In this document: piece after piece, positions 1 to 8,333 of the stretch
How positions within the stretch are numbered: position 1 is the first letter of the stretch
Layout: the number at the start of each line of letters is the position of its first letter
Source: CAYRTD01 sp964426915
Lineage (GTDB): Bacteria > Bacteroidota > Bacteroidia > Bacteroidales > GCA-2748055
Assembly (NCBI GenBank): GCA_964426915.1
Contig: CAYRTD010000059.1
Location: 1-22,899, forward strand
Direction of reading: 5' to 3'
Length of the DNA: 22,899 nucleotides
The notes under the pieces: model-generated
Told to the model about the DNA's origin: nothing
What the model saw: only the letters and a program-made list of their open reading frames with translations
The model's database searches: none
Position numbers and translations under genes: made by a program

Positions 1-9
1 TTTAAAAGA

Positions 10-111
10 ACTTACAATCTGAAAGCATTCCTCCTTCCTGCCCCACCCAAACCCTCCCCCAGGGGGAGGGTTTGGGTGGGGCAAACAGAGAAATGCTTTC
101 AATTTGTAAGT
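10..111. repeat. Long palindromic element (about 102 bp)
   Basis: The core is a perfect 21-bp inverted repeat, 40-60 against 62-82, made of a C-rich and a G-rich arm around a single base. The outer arms, about 10-29 and 92-111, also pair with three mismatches, so the whole stretch can fold into one long hairpin. It lies downstream of the ccsA-like gene (minus strand, ending at 196), so it could end that transcript, but no clear U-run directly follows the stem. The symmetry resembles a MITE or a palindromic intergenic repeat. No second full copy is present in this window; a weaker GC-rich hairpin of similar composition lies at 5535-5570. Confidence 0.75.
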
Positions 112-195
112 AACCTAAACTTAAAAAATACTTTTTAGACAGCCTCTCTACGTTCCCAATAACGAATCCCAAATCCCAATTCCCTAACCCCCACA

Positions 196-993
196 TCAAC
201 CATAAACATGCACAGAATTCTGTGCCGAAGGCAAATAATTAACCCCAAACCAAGCCACAAGCAAAATCACAAAGGCAAGACTGAGTGTCCATAAGGATGC
301 ATTGACTTTTTTAGGGTGCTGATAGCGCAGGTGGATGTATAAGAGGTATCCCAGCCAGGTGAGAAAAGCCCAGGTTTCCTTGGGATCCCATGTCCAGTAA
401 TGTCCCCAGGCCTGTTTTGCCCAGAGTGCGCCAAAAAGTAATCCCAGGCTAAGAAAACCGAACCCAAGGTAAACCAGATTGTCGGCAAGAAGAAGGATAT
501 TTTTATCGAGCTGTCCGGTATAATTTTTATAAAGTCCGTAAATAGCCACCAGGGTAGAGACTCCCAGAACGGCATACCCGAAAATATAGACGATCACATG
601 GGGAACGAACCAGGGGCTCTGCAATGCCGGCATGAGAGTCTTATCGTAATTCTCGGGTTTGAAAAGATTGATGGAAAGGAATACCAGGGTCATTAATATG
701 GCATATCCCAGAAGCCATTTGTATTTCCATCGCAGATAAAAAACCACCCCAATAACTGGCATAAACAGAGAGTAAAAAAGACGTGTTTCACCCAGGGTTC
801 TCAGTGGGGGACGCTCAAGATGAGCCCACAGACTGAAAATAAATATCGCAATGCTGACGATGCCGAGACTAACGATCCCTACGCCGGCATAATTCGCGGT
901 AGTGTTTTTTTTGCTGAATAATACAAGGATAAGTCCCGCAATCCAAAGAATTGCCGAACTATAAGCAAATGTTGGGAAATCAATCCAGTTCAT
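196..993 (-). CDS. ccsA: CcsA/CcsB-type cytochrome c biogenesis protein (heme-handling subunit)
   Basis: This is a 265-residue polytopic membrane protein of the system II cytochrome c maturation pathway, which carries heme across the membrane and attaches it to apocytochrome CXXCH motifs. The diagnostic tryptophan-rich WWD segment is at residues 191-208 (WAKQAWGHYWTWDPKETW). Candidate heme-ligand histidines flank it at His132 (in WFVPHV) and His263 near the C-terminus. About seven or eight hydrophobic segments are visible. The ATG overlaps the end of the upstream resB-like gene by 4 bp, so the two are translationally coupled. In many Bacteroidota this pair follows nrfHA, which is not seen here. 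The family assignment is firm; the target cytochromes are unknown. Confidence 0.9.
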   Translation of the reverse strand: MNWIDFPTFAYSSAILWIAGLILVLFSKKNTTANYAGVGIVSLGIVSIAIFIFSLWAHLERPPLRTLGETRLFYSLFMPVIGVVFYLRWKYKWLLGYAILMTLVFLSINLFKPENYDKTLMPALQSPWFVPHVIVYIFGYAVLGVSTLVAIYGLYKNYTGQLDKNILLLADNLVYLGFGFLSLGLLFGALWAKQAWGHYWTWDPKETWAFLTWLGYLLYIHLRYQHPKKVNASLWTLSLAFVILLVAWFGVNYLPSAQNSVHVYG

Positions 994-2228
994 GATAGAT
1001 CCTCCTCAGGTTTTTTTCCAATGGTAAATAAATAAATCGAGCCGCCGATCACCATAAATATGCCTATGTAGATTATTGGCAGCCAGGGATCGCGTATAGC
1101 TTCAATGACACTTAATTTTGACCATTTGCCAAGTCTTTCATCATACGAAAGCTGGTAAAGATTCCATCCCTTTACCTTAATTGGTTCATTGACAATAAGC
1201 CTGGTCTGTTGTATGGTCCCGTCTGCATCCATTATTTCCAGTTCCGAACTGTATTCCTGTGGCTCAGGTGGAACCATAGCAAGGGAATATCTTTCATTCA
1301 ACTGAAGAAAAGACGGGGCTTTCATTATTCCTCCACTGCTGATATATCCTTCCCTGATATCTCCTGTACTGATATTTTCTGCCCTAATCTTTGCGACGGG
1401 GACTGCAGAAGTATCTACGGAGGGATAGTATTTTCCGGTACTGTCTTTCTTTGCCCCTTTCATAAATTCTTCGATCCTGATCAGCCATGAAGCAATTTCG
1501 ATCTCCTCACCTTCCTTCATCATGCTGAGATTATTTTCTATTCCCTCGGGTATTTTAAAGCTACGGGATTCTATATAGGCAATTTTCGGATTGAAATATT
1601 CAATATCGAAATCAATTAATTTAACCGTAAAGGGTAACTCATAGGGCTGCCTGTTTTTGGTATAGCCGTACCATACCGATTCTCCCTCGTCGACATAAAT
1701 ATTTATCCTTTTCAGATCGCCGGCTCCCAGACTTCCGGCAAGGACAATCAGCCAGAGCCCGAAATGATTCAGGAAGAAGCCGGTATTCCGGTAGGTAATT
1801 TTCTTCATCCTTCTCAGAATTACCAGTCCGAGCGTGGTGAGGAGATACATTCCGGAAAGAAGAAAGGTAAAGGAGGATCGTACATGCGTGAAACCGATTT
1901 TCTGCATGAACAGGGGTGCATCGGGATTGTGTTGTTTTGTAAGTCCAAGTATTAAGGTTAGAAAAGTAAATAATACGATGGAGCTGATGGAGGCCGGCAC
2001 CCTCGACAACCACTTAACCGCCTGAATGTCCGAATAAAAGAAATGCATAAATACCAGCAGAAAAGCAAAACTCAGTCCCACAAATGCATTCATGGGCCAG
2101 GAGGGTAGTGAAACACCCTGTCCGCCTGATATCCATTCCAAAATACTTCCGATAATAAGGATGATCAAACTGACGGTGAAGCCTTTCCGGTATTCTTTTC
2201 CAAACTTGCCTGATTCTTTATTTTTCAT
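990..2228 (-). CDS. resB: ResB-like cytochrome c biogenesis protein
   Basis: This is the partner of the CcsA-like protein in system II cytochrome c maturation, presumed to hold apocytochrome or heme at the outer face of the membrane. It has three or four N-terminal membrane segments, a large hydrophilic domain with ResB-like strands (for example INIYVDEGESVWYG and the late VKGWNLYQLSYDE), and a final membrane segment before a short charged tail. An upstream TTG at 2258 would add ten residues. I prefer the ATG at 2228, because a perfect TAnnTTTG promoter element at 2256-2263 overlaps that TTG and would start transcription downstream of it. It overlaps the next gene by 4 bp (ATGA), giving a two-gene operon. 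Confidence 0.86.
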   Translation of the reverse strand: MKNKESGKFGKEYRKGFTVSLIILIIGSILEWISGGQGVSLPSWPMNAFVGLSFAFLLVFMHFFYSDIQAVKWLSRVPASISSIVLFTFLTLILGLTKQHNPDAPLFMQKIGFTHVRSSFTFLLSGMYLLTTLGLVILRRMKKITYRNTGFFLNHFGLWLIVLAGSLGAGDLKRINIYVDEGESVWYGYTKNRQPYELPFTVKLIDFDIEYFNPKIAYIESRSFKIPEGIENNLSMMKEGEEIEIASWLIRIEEFMKGAKKDSTGKYYPSVDTSAVPVAKIRAENISTGDIREGYISSGGIMKAPSFLQLNERYSLAMVPPEPQEYSSELEIMDADGTIQQTRLIVNEPIKVKGWNLYQLSYDERLGKWSKLSVIEAIRDPWLPIIYIGIFMVIGGSIYLFTIGKKPEEDLS

Positions 2229-2255
2229 CTGATTGCTGTGTTTTTCGGGAAAGTT

Positions 2256-2263
2256 CAAAAATA
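2256..2263 (-). promoter_or_regulatory. Bacteroidota -7 element for resB-ccsA
   Basis: The minus strand reads TATTTTTG, an exact match to the Bacteroidota TAnnTTTG -7 box. Transcription would begin near 2249, leaving a leader of about 20 nt before the ATG at 2228. The -33 region is only weakly TTTG-like. The site helps to reject the upstream TTG start. Confidence 0.6.
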
Positions 2264-2332
2264 GGATATTTTTTTATCACTAAAGAAAATTCCGGTTGTT
2301 ATAGATTCTTTTTTTAATTGATTATAAATAGA

Positions 2333-2481
2333 GTCCGTCAATAGTAAGGTGTTCGGATCATAACCGAATCCGCCAAATGGCAGTGAGCTCAGCGAAGCTG
2401 ATGTTCGAGATCAAGCCTGCCCGCCTAAGGATGGCCAGAGCAACGGCAGGCGGGCCTGCCCCGTGCTAAAACGGGGGCGCG
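2333..2481 (+). repeat. Structured intergenic repeat, copy 1
   Basis: This copy belongs to a family also present at 15444-15740 and 22540-22899. It opens with GTCCGTCAATAG, related to the GTCTGTCAATAGAG end of the other copies. A 43-nt block at 2355-2397 then matches 22857-22899 with one mismatch, including the CCGCC/GGCGG-type hairpin. The shared phrase ATGTTCGAGATCAAG follows, then a GC-rich zone with competing stems (GCCTGCC/GGCAGGC, CCCGCCT/AGGCGGG) and a ccccgt/acgggg hairpin at 2459-2476. The right-hand end (GGACATTATGGACAG in other copies) is missing, so this copy is partial. The rest of the 2259-2729 gap is AT-rich and I see nothing else firm in it. Confidence 0.75.
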
Positions 2482-2729
2482 AAAAAATTTTATTTCAAAC
2501 AAAGACGTTATAGTGCAGATCGTTCATTATCAATGAATTAAATAATCCAAATCGGTTATTTTAAATGATTGGTATTCAGTACTTTATAAAAGAAATACGA
2601 TGTATTGTTTTAGAGACCCTCGTAAATAACCCTTCGATAGACAAACTCCGCTATCCATTAATATAAAACTATTTTATGAAAATTATGCCTGGAGTTTTGT
2701 ATTTTTACTGAAAACAAAACTCATATATC

Positions 2730-5519
2730 ATGAAGAAATTTTTTAAGGTATTTTTTATCATAGTTCTTGCGCTTTTCCTAGTTATACTTGCTATTCCTCT
2801 GGCCTTTAAAGGGCAATTGTCGGAAATTGCCCAAAGGGAAATAAATAAAAACATTAAAGCTGAAGTAAACTGGACCGATTTTCATGTATCTCTTTTCAGG
2901 GGATTTCCTGATCTCAGAGTTTCTATGCAAGGCATGTCGGTTAAAGGAGAAGGGGCATTTGAAGAAGATACACTGATTTCTTTTAAAAATTTTTCCGCCG
3001 ATGTTGACCTGTTTTCGGCGTTTTCGGGTAATGTTAAGGTGAATTCCATTATTCTCGACCGCCCGGTTATCAGGGCGATAGCTCTGGATGATACTACTGT
3101 TAATTGGGATATTACCTATCCTTCCGAAGAAATTGAGGAGGAAGAACCGGATACCGCTGCGATGGAATTTGAGATTTCCCTGAAGGAGTTCAGGGTAAAT
3201 GATGCTCAGATCAGCTATTTCGATGCGCTGAGCTCTACCTTTGCTTCTTTGGAGAATTTCAATTTCCTGCTATCGGGAAATATGTCAGAGGAATACACGG
3301 ATCTGAATGTTCAATCCTCAACAGAGTCCCTAACGGTTGACTACGACGGAATAAAGTACCTGAACAATGCATTTTTCAGCTTTGAGGCATTGCTTGGTGC
3401 GGATATGAAAAACATGAAATTTGATATTAGCAACAATGAATTCAGGTTGAATGAAATTATATTGGGGCTGGAGGGATTTTTTGAAATGAATGAGGATGAG
3501 GATATTATCCTTGACCTGAAATTCTTTACACGCGAAACTGCCTTTAAATCACTACTTTCTATGATTCCTGCCGTATATATGGAAGATTTTCAGGATTTGA
3601 ATACTTCGGGAACTTTAATAATAGAAGGTACTGCAAAAGGAAAGATTTCCGATACTACACTGCCGGATGTTGATCTGCTATTACAGGTAGACAACGGATA
3701 TCTTGCATACCCTGATCTTCCGGAATCGGTTGAGAATATCAACCTGGATCTCAAGCTGTTTTATGATGGCGTTGCAGAGGATAATTCCCGGATTGACCTT
3801 GACCGGTTCCACATGGATATTGCCGGAAATCCATTGGATATGAATTTCAGCATAAGGACTCCAATTACCGACATGCAAATGAACGGAGCCTTAAAGGCAA
3901 GTTTGGATTTTGCTTCTTTAAAGCAGGCTCTTCCTCTTGAAGATATGAAACTGGAAGGTAAATTGAACACCGATATCCGGATGATGGGAAAAATGTCTGA
4001 CATAGAGAATGAGAACTATGAAGACTTCAGGGCTGACGGTTTCCTGGAAGTTATGAATGTTATGGCGGAAGGAGGAGATCTTCCTGTTCCTGTGAAGATT
4101 CATACTATGAAGATGAACTTTTCTCCTCAGTTTGTCAGTCTTCAAACATTCGACCTGTCTATGGGGAGAAGTGATATCCGGATGAATGGCCGGCTGGAGA
4201 ATTTTATACCTTATGTATTAGAAGATGAAGTCATAAGAGGCGAATTGAATGTTAATTCAAATTTTCTTGATCTAAACCAGTTGATGGCTTCCGAAGAAAC
4301 GGAGGAAACAGGAGAAGAGGATACTGTCGCACTGTCCGTCGTAAAAGTACCCGAAAACATCAGTTTTGAATTAAACAGTTCTGTTGCCAGACTTATTTAT
4401 GATGAATTAGAGATCAGTGATCTAAAAGGTAAAGTCTTAGTGAAAAACGGTATCATTAATATGGAAAACCTGAGCATGGATGTTCTGGAGGGTAGTATGG
4501 TGATCAACGGAGAATACAATACCACCGATATCAGTACTCCTGTTATTGAAATGGAGATGGATATGAAAGATATAGATATCCAGTCATCTTTTCATGCATT
4601 TAATACGGTAGAGCAGCTTGCTCCGATTGCCGGAATGGCCAGGGGAGATGCTTCGGTATATTTCAGTTTTGTTAGTTTTCTGGATAGTACAATGAACCCG
4701 GTAATGAACTCGATAGTTGGCAGGGGAGAGCTGATAACGGGTGAGGTTAAGCTGGAAGACAGCAAGACCTTCAGTAAAATCGGGAATCTTCTGAACATGC
4801 CGGACCTGAGCGAGAGGAAATTTAAAGACATTGCTCTAACATTCGACATCAGGGAGGGGCGGGTATATGTAAAACCATTCGAAACCAGCCTGGGATCGAC
4901 AAAAGTAATGATTTCCGGAAACCAGGGACTTGACCAGACCCTCGATTATGATATGAAATTCAAAATTCCCAGGGAACAATTTGGAAGTACCGCCAATGAT
5001 TTCCTGGAAAATCTGGCTTCTGAAGCCCGGAATAAAGGCTTTGATCTGAATCCGGGAGATGTGATAAACGTGACGGTAAATGTAGGTGGTAGCTTTGATG
5101 ACCCGGAGGTGAAACTGGGTTCCGGCGAGATTGTTTCCGATGCAAAAGGACAGGTAAAAGAAGCCGTGGAACAGCGGGTTCGTGAAGAAGTGGAAACGCT
5201 TAAAGAGGATGCCGTAGAACGTGTTGATGAGGAAATCGATAAAATCATGAAAGATGCTGAAGAAGAAGCTGAGCGGCTAAGACAGGCGGCTGAAGAAGCG
5301 GGTGAACGATTGATAGGCGAAGCGGAACTCAGAAAAAAGCAACTGGTAAGAGAAGCCGGCAATAATCCCATAAAGAAAATTGCCGCGGAAAAGACCGGAG
5401 ACGGTCTGGTAAAATCTGCCCGTCAGCAGGCAGGAAAGCTTGAAACAGAAGCAAATGAAAAAGCCGAACAAATACTTGATAAAGCCAGAGAAAAAACAGA
5501 AGAACTGAAAAACAAGTAA
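2730..5519 (+). CDS. AsmA-family envelope protein with C-terminal coiled-coil tail
   Basis: This 929-residue protein has one N-terminal membrane anchor (about residues 5-25, preceded by MKKFFK). The long periplasmic region is rich in short beta strands and has the typical AsmA opening, NINKxxxAEVNWTDFHVSLFRGFPDLRV. AsmA-like proteins belong to the bridge-like repeating beta-groove group linked to phospholipid transport and outer-membrane homeostasis. An AsmA C-terminal-like stretch lies around 690-790 (MNSIVGRGELITGEVKLED). The last 130 or so residues are unusual: highly charged, Ala/Glu-rich and probably a continuous coiled coil. It stands alone between an intergenic repeat and a convergent rplS. 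The family is confident; the substrate is unknown. Confidence 0.85.
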   Translation: MKKFFKVFFIIVLALFLVILAIPLAFKGQLSEIAQREINKNIKAEVNWTDFHVSLFRGFPDLRVSMQGMSVKGEGAFEEDTLISFKNFSADVDLFSAFSGNVKVNSIILDRPVIRAIALDDTTVNWDITYPSEEIEEEEPDTAAMEFEISLKEFRVNDAQISYFDALSSTFASLENFNFLLSGNMSEEYTDLNVQSSTESLTVDYDGIKYLNNAFFSFEALLGADMKNMKFDISNNEFRLNEIILGLEGFFEMNEDEDIILDLKFFTRETAFKSLLSMIPAVYMEDFQDLNTSGTLIIEGTAKGKISDTTLPDVDLLLQVDNGYLAYPDLPESVENINLDLKLFYDGVAEDNSRIDLDRFHMDIAGNPLDMNFSIRTPITDMQMNGALKASLDFASLKQALPLEDMKLEGKLNTDIRMMGKMSDIENENYEDFRADGFLEVMNVMAEGGDLPVPVKIHTMKMNFSPQFVSLQTFDLSMGRSDIRMNGRLENFIPYVLEDEVIRGELNVNSNFLDLNQLMASEETEETGEEDTVALSVVKVPENISFELNSSVARLIYDELEISDLKGKVLVKNGIINMENLSMDVLEGSMVINGEYNTTDISTPVIEMEMDMKDIDIQSSFHAFNTVEQLAPIAGMARGDASVYFSFVSFLDSTMNPVMNSIVGRGELITGEVKLEDSKTFSKIGNLLNMPDLSERKFKDIALTFDIREGRVYVKPFETSLGSTKVMISGNQGLDQTLDYDMKFKIPREQFGSTANDFLENLASEARNKGFDLNPGDVINVTVNVGGSFDDPEVKLGSGEIVSDAKGQVKEAVEQRVREEVETLKEDAVERVDEEIDKIMKDAEEEAERLRQAAEEAGERLIGEAELRKKQLVREAGNNPIKKIAAEKTGDGLVKSARQQAGKLETEANEKAEQILDKAREKTEELKNK

Positions 5520-5534
5520 TCCAAAATCAAGAAA

Positions 5535-5570
5535 GGGGAGGGAGAGGCCTCCAATAACACTCCCTACCCC
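5535..5570. repeat. GC-rich hairpin downstream of the AsmA gene
   Basis: GGGGAGGGAG (5535-5544) pairs with CTCCCTACCCC (5560-5570) with one bulged base. The loop is about 15 nt and contains AGGCCT. It starts 15 nt after the stop codon and could slow or end transcription, but it lacks a U-tract. Its purine/pyrimidine composition resembles the palindrome at 10-111. Confidence 0.45.
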
Positions 5571-5588
5571 GCCCCCAAACCTTATATG

Positions 5589-5659
5589 CCCTTATGTGCC
5601 TTATGTGGTTAAAATCCCCATTCCCCAACCCTCATGTTCCCTTATGTGCCTTATGTGGT
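5589..5659. repeat. Direct repeat of 21 bp, two exact copies
   Basis: The 21-bp word CCCTTATGTG-CCTTATGTGGT occurs exactly at 5589-5609 and again at 5639-5659, with a 50-bp period. It is itself built from a CTTATGTG sub-repeat, with a degenerate extra unit (CTTATATGCC) just before the first copy. It lies between the convergent AsmA and rplS genes and has no coding capacity. Confidence 0.8.
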
Positions 5660-5683
5660 CCAAAAACATTCTTAGCAATTATC

Positions 5684-5720
5684 ACAAAACAAAAAAGGCC
5701 GTCCACAAAGACGACCTTTC
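5684..5720 (-). terminator. Intrinsic terminator of rplS
   Basis: On the minus strand an AAAGGTCGTC/GACGGCCTTT stem (5710-5719 with 5694-5703, one mismatched pair, 6-nt loop) is followed by TTTTTTGTTTT. It lies about 22 nt beyond the L19 stop codon. Confidence 0.8.
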
Positions 5721-5742
5721 ATTTTTATAAAGACTAAAACCC

Positions 5743-6090
5743 TTAAAATCTTTTTTCCTGAATTCTTGCTCTTTTTCCGGTAAGTCCGCGAAGATAATAT
5801 ATTCTTGCTCTTCTTACACGTCCTCTTTTATTCACATCTATCTTTTCAATAAAGGGTGAAGAAGCAGGAAATATTCTCTCAACTCCGACATTACCAGACA
5901 TTTTTCTAACAGTGAAGGTTTCCCGTGTTCCGGAACCCTTTCTCTGAATTACTGTTCCGCGGAACATCTGGATTCTTTCCTTACTTCCTTCTTTGATTTT
6001 ATAGTGTACCGTAACCGTATCCCCGCTATTAAAATCGGGCAATGTATTCTCGGTAGCAAACTCTTTTTCAACAACTTTCATTAAGTCCAT
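5743..6090 (-). CDS. rplS: 50S ribosomal protein L19
   Basis: This 115-residue protein has the full L19 signature: GDTVTVHYKIKEGSKER, then the conserved TFTVRKMSGNVGVERIFP block, then RRARIYYLRGLTGKRARI at the C-terminus. L19 sits at the 30S-50S interface of the ribosome. Length matches the family. The start MDLMKV fits Bacteroidota homologues (MDL...), although a second ATG lies three codons in. It is monocistronic here, with a good promoter at 6137-6168 and a terminator at 5684-5720. The rimM and trmD genes that accompany it in many other bacteria are absent. Confidence 0.97.
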   Translation of the reverse strand: MDLMKVVEKEFATENTLPDFNSGDTVTVHYKIKEGSKERIQMFRGTVIQRKGSGTRETFTVRKMSGNVGVERIFPASSPFIEKIDVNKRGRVRRARIYYLRGLTGKRARIQEKRF

Positions 6091-6136
6091 TCCGGTAGGA
6101 TTATTAATAATTAGTATGCAAATTTTTAACAGGCTG

Positions 6137-6168
6137 CAAATGTATAATATTTTTTGAATAAGAACAAG
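6137..6168 (-). promoter_or_regulatory. Promoter of rplS
   Basis: On the minus strand CTTG (6165-6168) is followed, after 20 nt, by TACATTTG (6137-6144). This matches the Bacteroidota -33/-7 arrangement (TTTG, 19-21 nt, TAnnTTTG). The predicted start near 6130 gives a leader of about 40 nt. Confidence 0.72.
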
Positions 6169-6204
6169 AAAAATTTAAAAGGATTTCAGCAGAATTGATG
6201 CTAA

Positions 6205-7920
6205 TTAATTTCCTTCATCTGGTACCAGCAGTTTATCCCCCGTATCTTCAATAACCTTCTTTTTCCATGAATCGGGATAACCGGGTTGGTCGGGCGATGC
6301 CGGATAACCATAAGGATTCCGTTCAAACACGCCTTCGGATTCTTTTTTAATATTGCCGTCGATGTATTTCACCAGAAGGAATTCTCCCAGTTCTCTCCAT
6401 TCCTTAACTGTCTGGTTACCTGCATTAACAGAATAATCAGTGATAAATTCAATGGCTGCATCTTCATCATTCTTCATTAATTCCAGGGCTGCTTTATCAA
6501 CGGCGCTCACTTCTTTTACAAATTGTTCTTCCATAGCCGACTGTACTTTCTTCACATCTTCCATCATATAGTTATACCCGAGATATGCGAAATTTGAAAC
6601 AAAACTGAAGGTCCAGAAAGCCGAAGTGGGAGAGTAGGTGAGAAGGTCACCATTGCCAACTTCATAACTTTCAGGTACGTGGGTTATTCCGCAGTACATT
6701 GGAACATAAACGGTTGCAGCTGCATCGTCAACGCCAAACCATAGGATCCCCCCAATCGGATCGGGTAACCAGGAGCGGGATTCACTTACAAAAGAAAATC
6801 CGGTTTGCTGTGTGGCTGTGGCTCTTTCATTACAATAGGTTTTGTCGTCTCCCTCAACCGACCAGGTAAGAGGTCTCCAGCGGTAGGGCAGGCCAAAAGG
6901 TCCGGCTCCGGCATCTGCCGACATATCGTAGGGGGTTCCTTCAAGATGGTCTCTCATAAAAGCCATGAGATCACGATTGGACAATTTGCGGTTGGGCTTT
7001 ATCCAGAGTGGCATACGTTTTTCAAGTTCATGACCGGAAACATATCCAAGGTATTGATCCATGTCGTCATTTATTCTTCTGAAAAACGACCATACCCTCA
7101 TTTCACAAAAACGAGCCCCTCCGAAATCGACTGGTGCATAGACATCTGAAAAACTAAAATCCTTGTCTTTTCCTTCAAACCAGCCGAATTCCCGTGCAAC
7201 ATCAATTACATCGTTTGCATAAACGGTGGTAATCTCGGGATTGAAAATTTCATCCAGATCATCAGATGAAATGGAAGTTTTATCATTTTCCAATGGGAAT
7301 GTCTGTATTCTGGCCTGGTTTGCATGACCAGACACGTAACCATCGGGTACCATTCTTGCTACCCATACGATACCGGTATTGCCTTCTCCTTTTCCGATCA
7401 GTTCCATGATCCATACTTCATTGGGGTCGGATATAGAAAAAGATTCCCCGGAGCTGTAGTAACCGTATTCAGATGTTAATTCAGAGATGATCTTAATAGC
7501 TTCACGAGCAGTTTTTGCTCTCTGAAGTGTAATGTATATTAAAGAACCGTAATCAATAATACCTGTTGTGTCTCTCAGGCTGCTTCTCCCGCCGTAGGTT
7601 GTTTCCCCGATTGCCAGCTGATGTTCGTTCATGTTGCCCACCACCCTGTAGGTATGTGGTACCTGCTTTATCTGTCCCAGGTATTTATTCGTATCCCACT
7701 CATACACATCCAGCAAGCTTCCTTTCTCGTGATCCGCTGCAGGCCAGAAATATAATTCACCGTAAAGAACATGCGCGTCGGCTGCATAGGTAATCATCGT
7801 TGATCCGTTTACTGAAGCCGATTTTGTCACCAGAAAATTCGTACAGGCTGTTGCAGGCAGGATTGCTGTACTCAAATAAACAAACAGCGCTGTCCCGGTA
7901 AAAATTAATAGCTTTTTCAT
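6205..7920 (-). CDS. Secreted C69-family dipeptidase (Ntn hydrolase)
   Basis: This 571-residue protein belongs to peptidase family C69 (PepD-type dipeptidases, N-terminal nucleophile fold). The first 25 residues are a signal peptide (MKKLLIFTGTALFVYLSTAI, then LPATA). The catalytic-type cysteine is Cys26 in ACTNFLVTKSASVNGSTMIT, the conserved CT..LV.K.AS..GS.M motif. The segment PATA|C looks like a signal peptidase I site, so export itself could expose the Cys nucleophile. A lipoprotein reading of the same cysteine is possible but the lipobox is poor. Later motifs typical of the family include NEHQLAIGETTYGGR and GESFSISDPNEVWIMELIG. It is likely periplasmic and acts on dipeptides, with no operon partner. 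Confidence 0.87.
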   Translation of the reverse strand: MKKLLIFTGTALFVYLSTAILPATACTNFLVTKSASVNGSTMITYAADAHVLYGELYFWPAADHEKGSLLDVYEWDTNKYLGQIKQVPHTYRVVGNMNEHQLAIGETTYGGRSSLRDTTGIIDYGSLIYITLQRAKTAREAIKIISELTSEYGYYSSGESFSISDPNEVWIMELIGKGEGNTGIVWVARMVPDGYVSGHANQARIQTFPLENDKTSISSDDLDEIFNPEITTVYANDVIDVAREFGWFEGKDKDFSFSDVYAPVDFGGARFCEMRVWSFFRRINDDMDQYLGYVSGHELEKRMPLWIKPNRKLSNRDLMAFMRDHLEGTPYDMSADAGAGPFGLPYRWRPLTWSVEGDDKTYCNERATATQQTGFSFVSESRSWLPDPIGGILWFGVDDAAATVYVPMYCGITHVPESYEVGNGDLLTYSPTSAFWTFSFVSNFAYLGYNYMMEDVKKVQSAMEEQFVKEVSAVDKAALELMKNDEDAAIEFITDYSVNAGNQTVKEWRELGEFLLVKYIDGNIKKESEGVFERNPYGYPASPDQPGYPDSWKKKVIEDTGDKLLVPDEGN

Positions 7921-8333
7921 AAAAATGGATTAATTAATGAGTAAATAATTTTCGAAATCTATAATAAAATAAAACGTATAGCGTTTTCATAAATTGTGTG
8001 CAATGTTATTTGTGTTTGTCCGAAATTTTCAATTCCGTATTATGTTATGGACAGGTGCAAATCGGGGATAAAAATATATAATATTATCTTCTTTTTAAAA
8101 GTTAAATACCTTTTTAGTCCCCAGCAAATGAGTTTGCGATAAACAAAAAATAACTGGAGAAGTGGAGTCTTTAAATAAAGTTACATGTAAGATAGCTCTA
8201 TCTTTAGTAATTAAAATGTCGTATTTTCTTAAACATAAATATTGTTTAAAATAATTTTCGAATATTTTTTCTTAACATGCCGATATTTGTGTTAAAAATT
8301 GTGAAAAAGTTATAATTTTTCAAATATACCCCT
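7921..8333. other. AT-rich intergenic stretch without recognisable gene
   Basis: I see no coding region, tRNA or strong hairpin in this part of the 835-bp gap between the dipeptidase and the alcohol dehydrogenase. It should contain the dipeptidase promoter. A TAGATTTC box on the minus strand just upstream is close to the -7 consensus, but I am not confident in it. Confidence 0.5.

Noticed and set aside
131..146. CTTTTTAGACAGCCTC, similar to CTTTTTGACAGCCTC at 19534-19548
   Set aside because: Fifteen shared bases with one indel, and no flanking similarity; could be chance or a trace of a repeat, too weak to call.
4946..5371. Serine-rich 141-codon minus-strand frame
   Set aside because: It is the antisense shadow of the Glu/Ala-rich coiled-coil tail of the AsmA protein, which explains its Ser-rich composition.
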